The notes: a model not told the origin generated them from the sequence alone. A DNA stretch of 64,000 nucleotides from an uncultured Lachnospiraceae bacterium (GCA_900550475.1 URSA01000008.1:67214-131213), one strand, 5' to 3'; shown: positions 51,976 through 61,609, counted from the stretch's first letter. Numbers and translations: made by a program.

Positions 51976-52004
51976 AATGTACGCCCTGCACAGGGAAAAG
52001 TCAA
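51976..52004 (-). promoter_or_regulatory. Promoter of the exporter leader
   Basis: On the minus strand TTGACT (52004-51999), 17-base spacer, TACATT (51981-51976), 45 bases before the leader ATG. The -35 overlaps the stop codon of the cation transporter gene. Confidence 0.6.
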
Positions 52005-53164
52005 GCATATTTTTTGTCAACATTGATTACCGCAAAAAAATTGCTGTCAAGCTCTGTGATCCGCTCCCGCAGAATACGGCAGACCTCTTCGTCCGAAAGC
52101 CGGAAACGGTAGGGGATGAGCACATCGAAAATAATATTTGTGTGGGTCGGGCCCTTCACCACACGGAAATCGTGCAGGGACAGGGAAGCGTCAATGTCGT
52201 TTAAAAATCCGCATACCTGTGCGCGGAGTTCGTTGACGAATGGATCGTTTATGCATACGGGATCCATGTGGATCACGGCGTCGCATTTCAGGCGGCTGCG
52301 GAGATCACGCTCAATGTTGTCGATCATATCGTGAAGCGTGAGGATATCCCCATCCGCGGGCACCTCTGCATGCAGGGAAATCATGGTTCTGCCGGGACCG
52401 TAATTATGTACCAGAAGGTCATGCACACCGATCACATTGTCATAGGAGAGCACCAGATCTTCAATCTCCTTTACGAAGGCTGGATCCGGCGCCTGACCGA
52501 GCAGAGGGTTCAGCGTATCCCTTGCGGATGTAAATCCGGTATAGAAGATGAAAAGTGCAACCAGGATGCCGCAGATGCCGTCTAGGGAAAGCCCGGAAAA
52601 ATGTGCAATCAGTGTGGTGAGCAGTACAACCGAAGTGGCGAGCGTGTCACTCAAGCTGTCGGAAGCGGTCGCCATCATGGCCTCACTGTGAATCTTTTTG
52701 CTTATGGAACGGTTGTATAGGTACATATAGCATTTCACCAGTATGGAAACGATCAGGATTCCCACGATCAGCGGGGAAAAGTTTACCTCTTCTGGATGGA
52801 GCAGCTTTGCAAGGGAACTTTTGAAAAGTTCTACCGCCATGAGCAGAATGGCGGCGGAAACCGCAAGCCCGGACAGATACTCAATGCGCCCATGCCCGAA
52901 GGGATGGGTGGGATCCGGTTTCTGTCCCGCCATCTTGAAGCCGATGAGCGTGATCACGGAGGAGCCCGCGTCGGACAGGTTGTTGAAGGCGTCCGCGGTG
53001 ATGGAGATGGAGTTGCTCAAGGTGCCCGCAAAAAACTTGCCCGCAAAGAGCAGCAGATTGAAAAAAATGCCGACGGCGCCGCTTAGAATGCCGTATGCCT
53101 GACGCACCTTCGGCTGTCCGGTGTCCTGATCCTTTATAAAAATTTTTGAAAGCAATGTCACCAT
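52001..53164 (-). CDS. Cation diffusion facilitator family transporter
   Basis: A 387-aa metal/proton antiporter. Six helices with metal motifs ADAFNNLSDAGSS and ATASDSLSDTLATS (the DxxxD pairs), HPFGHGRIEYLSG loop, then a C-terminal cytosolic ferredoxin-like domain (about 215-300) plus an extra 85-residue extension. ATG 53164 is preferred because GGAGA is spaced 8 bases before it. Metal (Zn, Mn or Fe) is not certain. Confidence 0.9.
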   Translation of the reverse strand: MVTLLSKIFIKDQDTGQPKVRQAYGILSGAVGIFFNLLLFAGKFFAGTLSNSISITADAFNNLSDAGSSVITLIGFKMAGQKPDPTHPFGHGRIEYLSGLAVSAAILLMAVELFKSSLAKLLHPEEVNFSPLIVGILIVSILVKCYMYLYNRSISKKIHSEAMMATASDSLSDTLATSVVLLTTLIAHFSGLSLDGICGILVALFIFYTGFTSARDTLNPLLGQAPDPAFVKEIEDLVLSYDNVIGVHDLLVHNYGPGRTMISLHAEVPADGDILTLHDMIDNIERDLRSRLKCDAVIHMDPVCINDPFVNELRAQVCGFLNDIDASLSLHDFRVVKGPTHTNIIFDVLIPYRFRLSDEEVCRILRERITELDSNFFAVINVDKKYA

Positions 53165-53244
53165 AGGAAGAATCTCCTTCCGCATTATTGGGGATGTTTC
53201 CTCATTTTAGCCCTTTTTTTGAGAAAAAACAATGATTTTTGCTA

Positions 53245-53273
53245 TTGCATGTTGGAAAATTTAAAGTTATAAT
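53245..53273 (+). promoter_or_regulatory. Predicted promoter of gpmI
   Basis: TTGCAT (53245-53250), 17-base spacer, TATAAT (53268-53273). Confidence 0.65.
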
Positions 53274-53337
53274 TTTTCCGATATAAGAACATGCTTTACT
53301 TATGGTAAGAAAAAAAGACGGAAAAGAGGAAAATGTG

Positions 53338-54879
53338 ATGAGCAAGAAACCCACAGTGTTAATGATATTAGACGGATACGGATTAAATGACAGGACGGAG
53401 GGCAATGCGATCGCGCAGGCCAATACGCCGGTCATGGACAGCCTGATGAAGAATTATCCCTTTGTGCGCGGCAACGCAAGCGGTATGGCGGTGGGACTTC
53501 CCGAGGGACAGATGGGAAACTCCGAGGTAGGGCATCTGAATATGGGTGCAGGACGTATCGTATATCAGGAGCTGACCCGCATCACCAAAGAGATCCAAGA
53601 CGGCGATTTCTTTAAGAATCCCGCACTGCTGAAGGCAATGGAGAACTGTAAGAAGAACGACAGTGCGCTGCACTGCATGGGACTTCTGTCTGACGGCGGC
53701 GTCCACAGCCACAACACCCACCTCCACGGACTTCTGGAGATGGCGAAGCGCAACGGGTTGAAAAAGGTATATGTGCATTGCTTCCTTGACGGAAGAGACA
53801 CACCGCCCACAAGCGGCAAGGAATTTGCCGTACAGCTTACGGAAGAGATGGAGAAGATCGGCGTAGGGCAGATCGCAACGGTCATGGGACGCTACTATGC
53901 CATGGACAGAGACAACAACTACGACAGAGTGCAGCTTGCATATGATGCGATGGTAAATGGCGTGGGCGATTCCGCAGAGTGCGGTATCTGCGCTATCCAG
54001 AACTCCTACGACAGGGATGTGACGGATGAATTTGTGAAGCCCGCAGTGGTGATGAAGGACGGCAAGCCTTTGGCGACGGTGCAGGACGGCGATTCCGTAG
54101 TGTTCTTCAACTTCCGCCCGGATCGTGCAAGAGAGATCACCAGATGCTTCTGCGAGGACGAGTTCACACACTTTGAGAGAGGCGCAAGAAAGCAGATCGT
54201 GTATGTATGCTTCTCCGATTATGATCCCACCATCCCCAACAAGGATGTGGCGTTCCACAAGATCGCGGTAAACAACACCTTCGGAGAGTGGCTTGCGGCA
54301 AACAATATGACGCAGGCGCGCATTGCCGAGACAGAGAAGTACGCACATGTGACGTTCTTCTTCAACGGCGGCGTGGAGCAGCCCAATCCCGGTGAGGACA
54401 GAATCCTTGTCAATTCCCCGAAGGTTGCAACCTACGACTTAAAGCCGGAGATGAGCGCTTACGAGGTATGCGACAAGCTGACCGGTGCGATCCGCAGCGG
54501 CAACTATGATGTCATTATCATCAACTTTGCAAACCCGGACATGGTAGGACATACCGGAGTGCTTTCCGCAGCCGTAAAGGCAATCGAGGCTGTGGATGAG
54601 TGCGTGGGAAAAGCCGTTGAGGCGCTGAAGGAGATGGACGGCGTTATGTTCATCTGCGCAGACCACGGAAATGCAGAGCAGATGATCGATTATGAGACGG
54701 GCGAGCCGTTTACCGCACATACCACCAATCAGGTGCCTTTTGTGCTGGTAAATTACGATCCCGCCTACACGCTCAGGGATGGCGGCTGTCTGGCTGACAT
54801 CGTTCCGACACTGATCCGGATCATGGGCAAGGAGCAGCCTGCGGAAATGACCGGCAAATCCCTGCTGATCCGTAAGTAG
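53338..54879 (+). CDS. gpmI: 2,3-bisphosphoglycerate-independent phosphoglycerate mutase
   Basis: A 513-aa glycolytic enzyme (3-phosphoglycerate to 2-phosphoglycerate), alkaline-phosphatase fold with two Mn ions. Motifs: VLMILDGYGLND, GNSEVGHLNMGAGRIVYQ with the catalytic Ser, LDGRDTPP, NFRPDRAREITRCF and CADHGNAEQM. ATG 53338 follows AAGAGGAAAA. Enolase, the next step, is the next gene. Confidence 0.97.
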   Translation: MSKKPTVLMILDGYGLNDRTEGNAIAQANTPVMDSLMKNYPFVRGNASGMAVGLPEGQMGNSEVGHLNMGAGRIVYQELTRITKEIQDGDFFKNPALLKAMENCKKNDSALHCMGLLSDGGVHSHNTHLHGLLEMAKRNGLKKVYVHCFLDGRDTPPTSGKEFAVQLTEEMEKIGVGQIATVMGRYYAMDRDNNYDRVQLAYDAMVNGVGDSAECGICAIQNSYDRDVTDEFVKPAVVMKDGKPLATVQDGDSVVFFNFRPDRAREITRCFCEDEFTHFERGARKQIVYVCFSDYDPTIPNKDVAFHKIAVNNTFGEWLAANNMTQARIAETEKYAHVTFFFNGGVEQPNPGEDRILVNSPKVATYDLKPEMSAYEVCDKLTGAIRSGNYDVIIINFANPDMVGHTGVLSAAVKAIEAVDECVGKAVEALKEMDGVMFICADHGNAEQMIDYETGEPFTAHTTNQVPFVLVNYDPAYTLRDGGCLADIVPTLIRIMGKEQPAEMTGKSLLIRK

Positions 54880-54912
54880 AAATCATAAAAGAAACATATT
54901 TTTTACACTGCG

Positions 54913-54946
54913 TGGCATACTGACTTATGAATAAGGAGGTATGCCA
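54913..54946 (+). promoter_or_regulatory. Hairpin enclosing the eno ribosome binding site
   Basis: TGGCATAC (54913-54920) pairs perfectly with GTATGCCA (54939-54946). An inner CTT/AAG pair is possible. AAGGAGG lies within the hairpin and the A of the start codon is the last base of the 3' arm, so folding would hinder initiation. Confidence 0.5.
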
Positions 54947-56247
54947 TGAGTGTTTTTTTGGAGATTGTAAAGGTACACGGAAGAGAAATTCTGGATTCCA
55001 GAGGAAACCCCACCATCGAGGCGGAGGTGACGGTGAAGGACGGGACGGGAAAGCTGTTCACGGGAAGAGCCTCCGTGCCAAGCGGCGCCAGTACGGGACG
55101 CTTTGAGGCGGTGGAACTCAGAGATGCGGAGCCACGGTATTTCGGGCTTGGCGTGGTGCATGCGGCGGAGAACATCGACAACAAGATCGCACCGCTTCTC
55201 ATAGGGCAGAATGCGCTGGAGCAGATACACATCGATACCATCATGGTGAAGGCGGATGGAACCGAAAACAAGGCAAATCTGGGTGCGAATGCGACGCTAG
55301 GCGTGTCTTTGGCTTGCGCCAGCGCTGCGGCGGAGGCGCTGGGGCTTCCCCTGTACCGCTATCTGGGCGGCGTGCATGCGCGCACCATGCCGGTGCCCAT
55401 GATGAATATTTTAAATGGCGGCAGACATGCCACCAACACGGTGGATTTTCAGGAGTTTATGATCATGCCGGTGAGCGCGTGCTGCTTCAGGGAGGCGCTG
55501 CGCATCTGCGCGGAGATCTATCACAGCTTAAAGAAGCTGCTGCAGGAGAAGGGGCTTTCCACAGGCGTGGGTGATGAGGGCGGTTTTGCCCCGGATCTGC
55601 CTGATGCGGACGCGGTGCTTTCCATTCTGATGGAGGCGATCAAGGCGGCGGGCTACGAGCCGGGCGAGGACATCAAAATTGCTCTGGATGTGGCGAGCAG
55701 CGAGCTTTACAACGAGGAGACGGGAATGTACCATTTCCCCGGGGAGAGCAGCTTAAAGGGAGAGGAGGTCGTGCGCGATACGGCGGAGATGATCGCCTAC
55801 TACGAGGCGCTTTTGGATAAGTACCCGATCGCATCCATTGAGGATGGACTGGCGGAGGATGACTGGGAGGGCTTTAAGCAGCTCACGGAGCGGATCGGAA
55901 ACCGGGTGAGACTGGTGGGGGATGATCTGTTCGTCACTAACGTAAGGCGTCTGGAGGCGGGCATCAAGCTCGGCGTGGCAAACGCCATTCTGGTGAAGGT
56001 CAACCAGATCGGAACGCTGACCGAGGCCATGGACGCGGTGGAGATGGCGCAGAAGAGCGGATATCAGGCGGTGATCTCCCACAGATCGGGGGAGACGGAG
56101 GATACCTTTATCTCGGATATCGCGGTGGCGCTGAATGCGGGACAGATCAAAACGGGAGCACCCTGCAGATCTGACCGGGTGGCAAAGTATAACCGTCTGC
56201 TCCGCATCGAGGAGGAGCTTGGCGAGGCGGCGCAGTACCGCTTCTGA
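54946..56247 (+). CDS. eno: Enolase
   Basis: A 433-aa glycolytic enzyme turning 2-phosphoglycerate into phosphoenolpyruvate. Motifs: ILDSRGNPTIEAEV, PSGASTGRFEAVELRD, GVGDEGGFAPDL, metal ligands in DVASSE, SIEDGLAEDDW and DDLF, catalytic Lys in LVKVNQIGTL, and SHRSGETEDT. Length is typical. Confidence 0.97.
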   Translation: MSVFLEIVKVHGREILDSRGNPTIEAEVTVKDGTGKLFTGRASVPSGASTGRFEAVELRDAEPRYFGLGVVHAAENIDNKIAPLLIGQNALEQIHIDTIMVKADGTENKANLGANATLGVSLACASAAAEALGLPLYRYLGGVHARTMPVPMMNILNGGRHATNTVDFQEFMIMPVSACCFREALRICAEIYHSLKKLLQEKGLSTGVGDEGGFAPDLPDADAVLSILMEAIKAAGYEPGEDIKIALDVASSELYNEETGMYHFPGESSLKGEEVVRDTAEMIAYYEALLDKYPIASIEDGLAEDDWEGFKQLTERIGNRVRLVGDDLFVTNVRRLEAGIKLGVANAILVKVNQIGTLTEAMDAVEMAQKSGYQAVISHRSGETEDTFISDIAVALNAGQIKTGAPCRSDRVAKYNRLLRIEEELGEAAQYRF

Positions 56248-56322
56248 AATCAGCCAAAATCAGCCCGGATACTTGACTTTTTGCTTAAACAGGAGTATTC
56301 TCCATACTATAAAGAGAAAGGG

Positions 56323-56363
56323 ACTTTCGCATATTGGACAAGCCGGTATGCGAAAGTTTTTTT
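56323..56363 (+). terminator. Rho-independent terminator after eno
   Basis: ACTTTCGCATA / TATGCGAAAGT stem with a 13-base loop, followed by seven T's. Confidence 0.88.
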
Positions 56364-56401
56364 AGGGCTTTGCCGTCTTGGACGGCAGAAGGAGAGAGGG
56401 T

Positions 56402-57757
56402 ATGAAAATTGTCATTGTGGGCTGCGGAAATGTGGGCAGTGCGCTGGCAGAGCAGCTTTCCAAAGAAGGACACAATATTACGGTCATTGATGAGAAGGAA
56501 AGTCTGGTCAAGGATATTACGAACATATATGATGTGATGGGCATTGTGGGTAACGGCGCCGTTTACAGCGTACAGCTTGAGGCAGGGGTCAACGAGGCGG
56601 ATCTGATGATCGCGGTGACGGGAAAGGACGAGCTGAACCTGCTTGGCTGTCTGATCGCCAAGAAGGCGGGCGTCTGCCATACGGTTGCCCGGGTCAGCGA
56701 TCCGGTTTACTATCGGGAGATCGCCTATATCAAGGAGGAGCTGGGGCTCTCTCTGGTGATCAACCCCGAGTATGCGGTGGCGTCGGAGATTGCCAGACTG
56801 CTGAAATTCCCTTCGGCGCTTAAGATCGACACCTTTGCAAAGGGGCGTGTGGAGCTTGTAAAGTATTGTCTCAGGGCGGAATCGCCGCTCTGTGAGCTGA
56901 CACTGCAGGATGTGGCAAACCGCTTCCGCAGCGATGTGCTGATCTGTACGGTGGAGCGTGGGGAGGAGGTTTTCATCCCCAAGGGAGATTTCCGGCTGAA
57001 GGCGGAGGATGAGATCACCTTCGTGGCGGCATCCTCCAAGATTGCGGCGTTTTTCAAAAAGATCGGGGTGCCTACCACAAGAGCCAAGGATGTGATGATC
57101 GTAGGAGGCGGCGAAACCTCCTACTATCTGGCAAAACAGCTGGGGGATATGGGGATCCATGTCAAGATCATCGACCATTCCCAGGAGAGGTGCGAGGAGC
57201 TCAGCGAGCTGCTTCCCGAGACCATGATTATCTGCGGAGACGGCACGGACAGGGATCTTCTGCTGGAGGAGGGCATGGCGACGGCGGAGTCCTTCGTGAC
57301 TATGACAAACATCGACGAGGAGAACATTATGCTCTCCCTGTTTGCCAAGAGCCTGTCCCGGGCAAAGATCATCACCAGACTGCACAGGATCGCTTACGAC
57401 GAGATCATAGATAGCCTGGATCTGGGAAGCATTGTGTATCCCAAGTACATCACGGCGGAATCCATCATTAAATTTGTGCGTGCCATGCACAATTCCATGG
57501 GAAGCAATATCGAGACGCTGTACCGCTTAAATGACAACCGGGTGGAGGCGCTGGAGTTTCTGATCAGGGAGGACTGCCCGTTGATCGGCGTTCCTCTGCA
57601 GGATCTGAAGCTGAAAAAGAATATTCTGGTGTGCAGCATCAACCACCGCGGGAATATCACCACCCCGAACGGACAGAGTGTGATCAGTGTGGGAGATACC
57701 GTGGTTGTGGTGACGACACAGACAGGGTTCCATGATATCGGGGACATTTTGGAATAG
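56402..57757 (+). CDS. trkA: Trk potassium uptake regulator TrkA
   Basis: A 451-aa cytosolic NAD-binding gating subunit. Two RCK halves each begin with a Rossmann motif: KIVIVGCGNVGSALAEQL and VMIVGGGETSYYLAKQLG; each is followed by a TrkA-C domain. It forms the gating ring of the channel encoded by the next gene (13-base gap). ATG 56402 follows GGAGAGAGGG. Confidence 0.95.
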   Translation: MKIVIVGCGNVGSALAEQLSKEGHNITVIDEKESLVKDITNIYDVMGIVGNGAVYSVQLEAGVNEADLMIAVTGKDELNLLGCLIAKKAGVCHTVARVSDPVYYREIAYIKEELGLSLVINPEYAVASEIARLLKFPSALKIDTFAKGRVELVKYCLRAESPLCELTLQDVANRFRSDVLICTVERGEEVFIPKGDFRLKAEDEITFVAASSKIAAFFKKIGVPTTRAKDVMIVGGGETSYYLAKQLGDMGIHVKIIDHSQERCEELSELLPETMIICGDGTDRDLLLEEGMATAESFVTMTNIDEENIMLSLFAKSLSRAKIITRLHRIAYDEIIDSLDLGSIVYPKYITAESIIKFVRAMHNSMGSNIETLYRLNDNRVEALEFLIREDCPLIGVPLQDLKLKKNILVCSINHRGNITTPNGQSVISVGDTVVVVTTQTGFHDIGDILE

Positions 57758-57770
57758 GAGCCTGTGAGTT

Positions 57771-59207
57771 ATGAATCATTCTATTATCAGATACATTTTG
57801 ACAAGGGTACTGGAGTTTGCGGGGCTGTTCCTGCTCCTCCCGGCGTTTGTGGGACTGCTTTACGGGGAGAAGGAGGGCTTTGCCTATCTGTTCACGGCGC
57901 TTGTGAGCATTGCCATCGGGTTTGCGGGAAAATTCTGGAAGCCGAAGAGCAAGATATTTTATGCCAGGGAGGGATTTGTGGCAGTTTCCTTAAGCTGGAT
58001 TGTGTTAAGCCTTGTGGGAGCGGTGCCGTTCTGTCTGACAGGAGAGATCCCTTCCTATGTGGATGCGGTGTTTGAAACGATTTCCGGCATCACCACCACC
58101 GGAGGAACGGTGCTGGGGGATGTGGAGACACTGTCCCGATGCACCCAGTTCTGGAGGCTGTTTACACATTGGATTGGCGGTGTGGGCGTACTGGTGCTGA
58201 TTCTTGCAATCCTGCCCTTATCCGGCAGCTACAACATGCATCTGATGCGTGCGGAGAGTACCGGCCCTTCCGTGGGAAAGCTGGTTCCCAGGATCAAGAA
58301 TACTGCCCGGATATTATATGAGATCTATATTGCCATTACACTGACGGAGATTGTCCTTCTATTGATTGCGGGGCTGCCGCTCTATGATGCGGTGACGCTC
58401 ACCTTCTCCACGGTGGGCACGGGCGGCTACGGACTGTTGAACAGCAGCGTGGCGTCCTATTCCATGGCGGTACAGGTTATCATCATGGTGTTTATGCTGC
58501 TGTGCGGCATCAGCTTCAATATCTATTACCTTCTTCTGGCGAAGAAGCCGAAGGAGGCGTTCTGCAACGAGGAACTGCGGGTTTATCTGCTGGTGATACT
58601 GGCAGCCACCATCAGCATCGGCATCAGTATAAGAGGGAATTTTTCCAGCATATGGGAGGCGTTTTATGAGGCGGGCTTCCAGACTATATCGTTGATCACC
58701 ACCACGGGATTTTCCACCTGCGACTTTAACCTTTGGCCTTCCTTTGCAAAGATGATCCTGTTTTTCGTTATGTTTACGGGAGCCTGTGCGGGCAGTACGG
58801 GCGGCGGTCTTAAGGTTTCCAGGCTGATCGTCTGGGTCAAGAGCATCCGCAATGAAGTGATCTCCGTGATCCATCCACACAGCGTAAAGAAGGTACATCT
58901 GGACGGCAGGGCGCTGTCCGGCGAGGTGATCCATTCCATCCACCTCTATCTGATCATTTATGTGTGCATTTATATTGTTTCCGTGATTCTGATCAGCGTG
59001 GACAATTTCAGCTTTGAGACCAATGCGTCGGCAGTGATGGCTGCGATGAACAATATCGGTCCCGGCTTTGATGCGGTGGGACCCACCGGAAATTTCGGCG
59101 GCTTTTCCGTATTTTCCAAGTGTGTGCTGATGTTCGACATGCTGGCGGGCAGGCTGGAGCTTTTGCCGATTCTGGTGGTTTTCTCGGCACGTACATGGAA
59201 AAAATAA
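57771..59207 (+). CDS. trkH: Trk-type potassium channel subunit TrkH
   Basis: A 478-aa membrane protein with four membrane-pore-membrane repeats. Selectivity filter segments include SGITTTGGTV, STVGTGGYG, TTTGFSTCDF and NIGPGFDAVG. It imports K+ together with TrkA. Confidence 0.95.
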   Translation: MNHSIIRYILTRVLEFAGLFLLLPAFVGLLYGEKEGFAYLFTALVSIAIGFAGKFWKPKSKIFYAREGFVAVSLSWIVLSLVGAVPFCLTGEIPSYVDAVFETISGITTTGGTVLGDVETLSRCTQFWRLFTHWIGGVGVLVLILAILPLSGSYNMHLMRAESTGPSVGKLVPRIKNTARILYEIYIAITLTEIVLLLIAGLPLYDAVTLTFSTVGTGGYGLLNSSVASYSMAVQVIIMVFMLLCGISFNIYYLLLAKKPKEAFCNEELRVYLLVILAATISIGISIRGNFSSIWEAFYEAGFQTISLITTTGFSTCDFNLWPSFAKMILFFVMFTGACAGSTGGGLKVSRLIVWVKSIRNEVISVIHPHSVKKVHLDGRALSGEVIHSIHLYLIIYVCIYIVSVILISVDNFSFETNASAVMAAMNNIGPGFDAVGPTGNFGGFSVFSKCVLMFDMLAGRLELLPILVVFSARTWKK

Positions 59208-59215
59208 AAAATGTG

Positions 59216-59244
59216 TTGAAAAGCGTTTAAGGCTATGTTACAAT
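59216..59244 (+). promoter_or_regulatory. Predicted promoter of secG
   Basis: TTGAAA (59216-59221), 17-base spacer, TACAAT (59239-59244). Confidence 0.65.
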
Positions 59245-59283
59245 TAACCTCGTGTTATGCAGAAGATCCCCGGAGGTGTGAAA

Positions 59284-59523
59284 ATGGGAGCATTGAAGAT
59301 TGTTTTGACAGTACTGTTTATTATCGTATGTATCGCACTGGTAGTGCTTGTATTGATGCAGGAAGGCAAGTCGGAAGGGCTTGGCGTGATCAGCGGAGCG
59401 GCTGAGACTTACTGGGGTAAGAACAAAGGCCGTTCGATGGAAGGACAGCTTGTAAAGATTACCAAGATCTTGGCGGTATCCTTTTTCGTTCTTGCAATCA
59501 TACTAAATCTTAACGTATTTTAA
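59284..59523 (+). CDS. secG: Preprotein translocase subunit SecG
   Basis: A 79-aa protein with two membrane helices (about 3-24 and 55-77) and the conserved loop QEGKSEGLGVISGAAETYWG. Part of the SecYEG channel. ATG 59284 has GGAGG 8 bases upstream. It sits before rnr as in many Firmicutes. Confidence 0.94.
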   Translation: MGALKIVLTVLFIIVCIALVVLVLMQEGKSEGLGVISGAAETYWGKNKGRSMEGQLVKITKILAVSFFVLAIILNLNVF

Positions 59524-59536
59524 TCGACGGAAGATG

Positions 59537-59567
59537 AGAGCACTCTTTGATAAGAGTGCTCTTTTTT
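59537..59567 (+). terminator. Hairpin with T-run between secG and rnr
   Basis: AGAGCACTCTT, loop TGAT, AAGAGTGCTCT, then TTTT. It ends 18 bases before the rnr start, so rnr needs read-through or another promoter. Confidence 0.85.
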
Positions 59568-59584
59568 CGCAGGAAAGAACAGAT

Positions 59585-61609
59585 ATGGAAAATGAGTTGA
59601 AGGAAAAAAACAGAAAGCAGGAGACCCTGACGGGGACGTTTATCGCCAACGCAAAAGGGTTTGGCTTCGTGGAGATAGAGGGACAAAAAGAGGATCTCTT
59701 TGTGCCGCCCGGCATGACGGGCGGTGCCATGCACCGGGATACGGTGGAGGTTTCGATTCTTTCGGAATGTCCGGGAAAGCGGACGGAGGCTGCGGTGGTG
59801 CGCGTGTTGAAGCGCGGATACAGCAAGCTGGTGGGAACCTTTGAGCGTTCCAAAAACTTTGGCTTTGTCAGACCGGATGATGTGCATTTCGGCCGTGACA
59901 TTTTTGTACCTGCGGAGCGTTCCAAGGGAGCCGTCACGGGTCATAAGGTGGTCGCGGAGATCACGGAGTACGGTCATGCGGGAAAGAATCCAGAAGGAAA
60001 AGTGGTGGAGATTCTGGGGCATGTCAATGACCCGGGAGTGGACATTCTCTCCATTATCAGAGGCTATGAGCTTCCCACGGAGTTCCCGGAGAAGGTGTTG
60101 AATCAGGCACAGCGTGTGGCGGCGGAGGTCAGTGAGGCGGACATGGCGGGCAGAAGAGACCTGCGGAATGTCTGCATGGTCACCATTGACGGGGAGGACG
60201 CCAAGGATCTGGATGACGCGGTGAGCGTGTCCTATGATGCGGCGGCGGACAGATACCGTCTGGGCGTGCATATTGCGGATGTGACCAACTATGTGCAGGA
60301 AAATTCCGCACTGGACAGGGAGGCAAAGAAACGCGGGAACAGCGTTTATCTGGTGGACAGGGTGATCCCCATGCTGCCGCACGTTCTCTCAAACGGCATC
60401 TGTTCCCTGAACGAAGGAGTTGACCGGCTGGCGCTGAGCTGTATGATGGAGATTAGCGGCGAGGGGCGGATCGAGAGCTACGAGATCGCAGAGTCCGTGA
60501 TCCGTGTGAACCGCCGCATGACTTACACCGCCGTGAAAAAAATTCTGGAGGACCGGGACGAGGCGGAGCGTGAGCGGTATGCGGAGCTTGTGCCCATGTT
60601 TGAAACCATGGCAAAGCTGTCGGCGCTTTTGCGGAGCAGACGAAAGAAGCGGGGCGCTGTTGATTTTGATTTTCAGGAGAGCAAGATCTATCTTGACAAA
60701 AAGGGACACCCGATTGACATTGTTCCCTATGAGCGGAATACCGCGACCTGCCTGATCGAGGATTTCATGCTCGCCGCAAACGAGACGGTTGCACAGCATT
60801 TCTACTGGCTGGAGGCACCCTTCGTATACCGCATCCACGAGAGACCGGATGCGGAAAAAGTCAGCAGGCTCAACGTGTTTATCAACAATCTGGGCTACTA
60901 TATGAAATCTGTGGGGCGAAGGAGCAGGAAGGTATCCGATGAGGAGATCCATCCGAAGGAGCTTCAGAAGCTGCTTGAGAAGGTCTCCGGCACCCCCATG
61001 GAGGCGCTTGTGAGCCGGCTGGTGCTCCGCAGCATGAAGCAGGCTCGTTACAGCACGGAGAGCGTGGGACATTTCGGGCTTGCATGCGATTATTACTGCC
61101 ACTTTACTTCCCCGATCAGGAGATATCCCGATTTGCAGATCCACCGCATCATCAAGGATCATCTGCGGGGCAGGCTTACGGAGCAGAAGGCGTCTCACTA
61201 CCGGGAGATCCTGCCCGAGGTGGCAAAGCACAGCTCTGAGACGGAGCGGAAAGCGGACGAGGCGGAGCGGGAGACCGACAAGCAGAAAAAGATGGAATAT
61301 ATGGAGGACAGGATCGGGGCTGAGTATGAGGGAACCATCAGCGGCATTACCGCGTGGGGAATCTATGTAGAGCTTCCCAACACGGTGGAAGGACTCATCC
61401 ATGTTTCCAGACTGTGGTGGGATTTCTTCCGGTATGACGAGAGCTCTTATGAGATGGTGGGAGAGCGCACCGGGCAGGTATTCCGGCTCGGAGAACCCGT
61501 GAAAATCCGCGTGGTCGGCGTTGACAGGCTGACGAAGAGTATAGAGTTTGATCTTTTGGAGGATTGGAACAATGGCCAAGGAGGCACAGAAGCTGGTTGC
61601 GAACAATAA
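59585..61609 (+). CDS. rnr: Ribonuclease R
   Basis: A 674-aa 3'-5' exoribonuclease. Two cold-shock/OB domains at the N-terminus (TGTFIANAKGFGFVEIEGQ), the RNB core with the metal site DGEDAKDLDDAVSV, and DYYCHFTSPIRRYPDLQIHR, then a C-terminal S1 domain (GAEYEGTISGITAWGIYVEL). It acts with tmRNA-SmpB on stalled messages in relatives. ATG 59585 is chosen; the longer frame reads through the terminator. It overlaps smpB by 38 bases. Confidence 0.95.
   Translation: MENELKEKNRKQETLTGTFIANAKGFGFVEIEGQKEDLFVPPGMTGGAMHRDTVEVSILSECPGKRTEAAVVRVLKRGYSKLVGTFERSKNFGFVRPDDVHFGRDIFVPAERSKGAVTGHKVVAEITEYGHAGKNPEGKVVEILGHVNDPGVDILSIIRGYELPTEFPEKVLNQAQRVAAEVSEADMAGRRDLRNVCMVTIDGEDAKDLDDAVSVSYDAAADRYRLGVHIADVTNYVQENSALDREAKKRGNSVYLVDRVIPMLPHVLSNGICSLNEGVDRLALSCMMEISGEGRIESYEIAESVIRVNRRMTYTAVKKILEDRDEAERERYAELVPMFETMAKLSALLRSRRKKRGAVDFDFQESKIYLDKKGHPIDIVPYERNTATCLIEDFMLAANETVAQHFYWLEAPFVYRIHERPDAEKVSRLNVFINNLGYYMKSVGRRSRKVSDEEIHPKELQKLLEKVSGTPMEALVSRLVLRSMKQARYSTESVGHFGLACDYYCHFTSPIRRYPDLQIHRIIKDHLRGRLTEQKASHYREILPEVAKHSSETERKADEAERETDKQKKMEYMEDRIGAEYEGTISGITAWGIYVELPNTVEGLIHVSRLWWDFFRYDESSYEMVGERTGQVFRLGEPVKIRVVGVDRLTKSIEFDLLEDWNNGQGGTEAGCEQ

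Noticed and set aside
54927..55000. Small ORF starting at ATG 54927 overlapping eno
   Set aside because: It lies in the hairpin region, has no ribosome site of its own and runs out of frame through eno.
56285..57490. 401-codon minus-strand frame opposite trkA
   Set aside because: Shadow of trkA; runs through the eno terminator.
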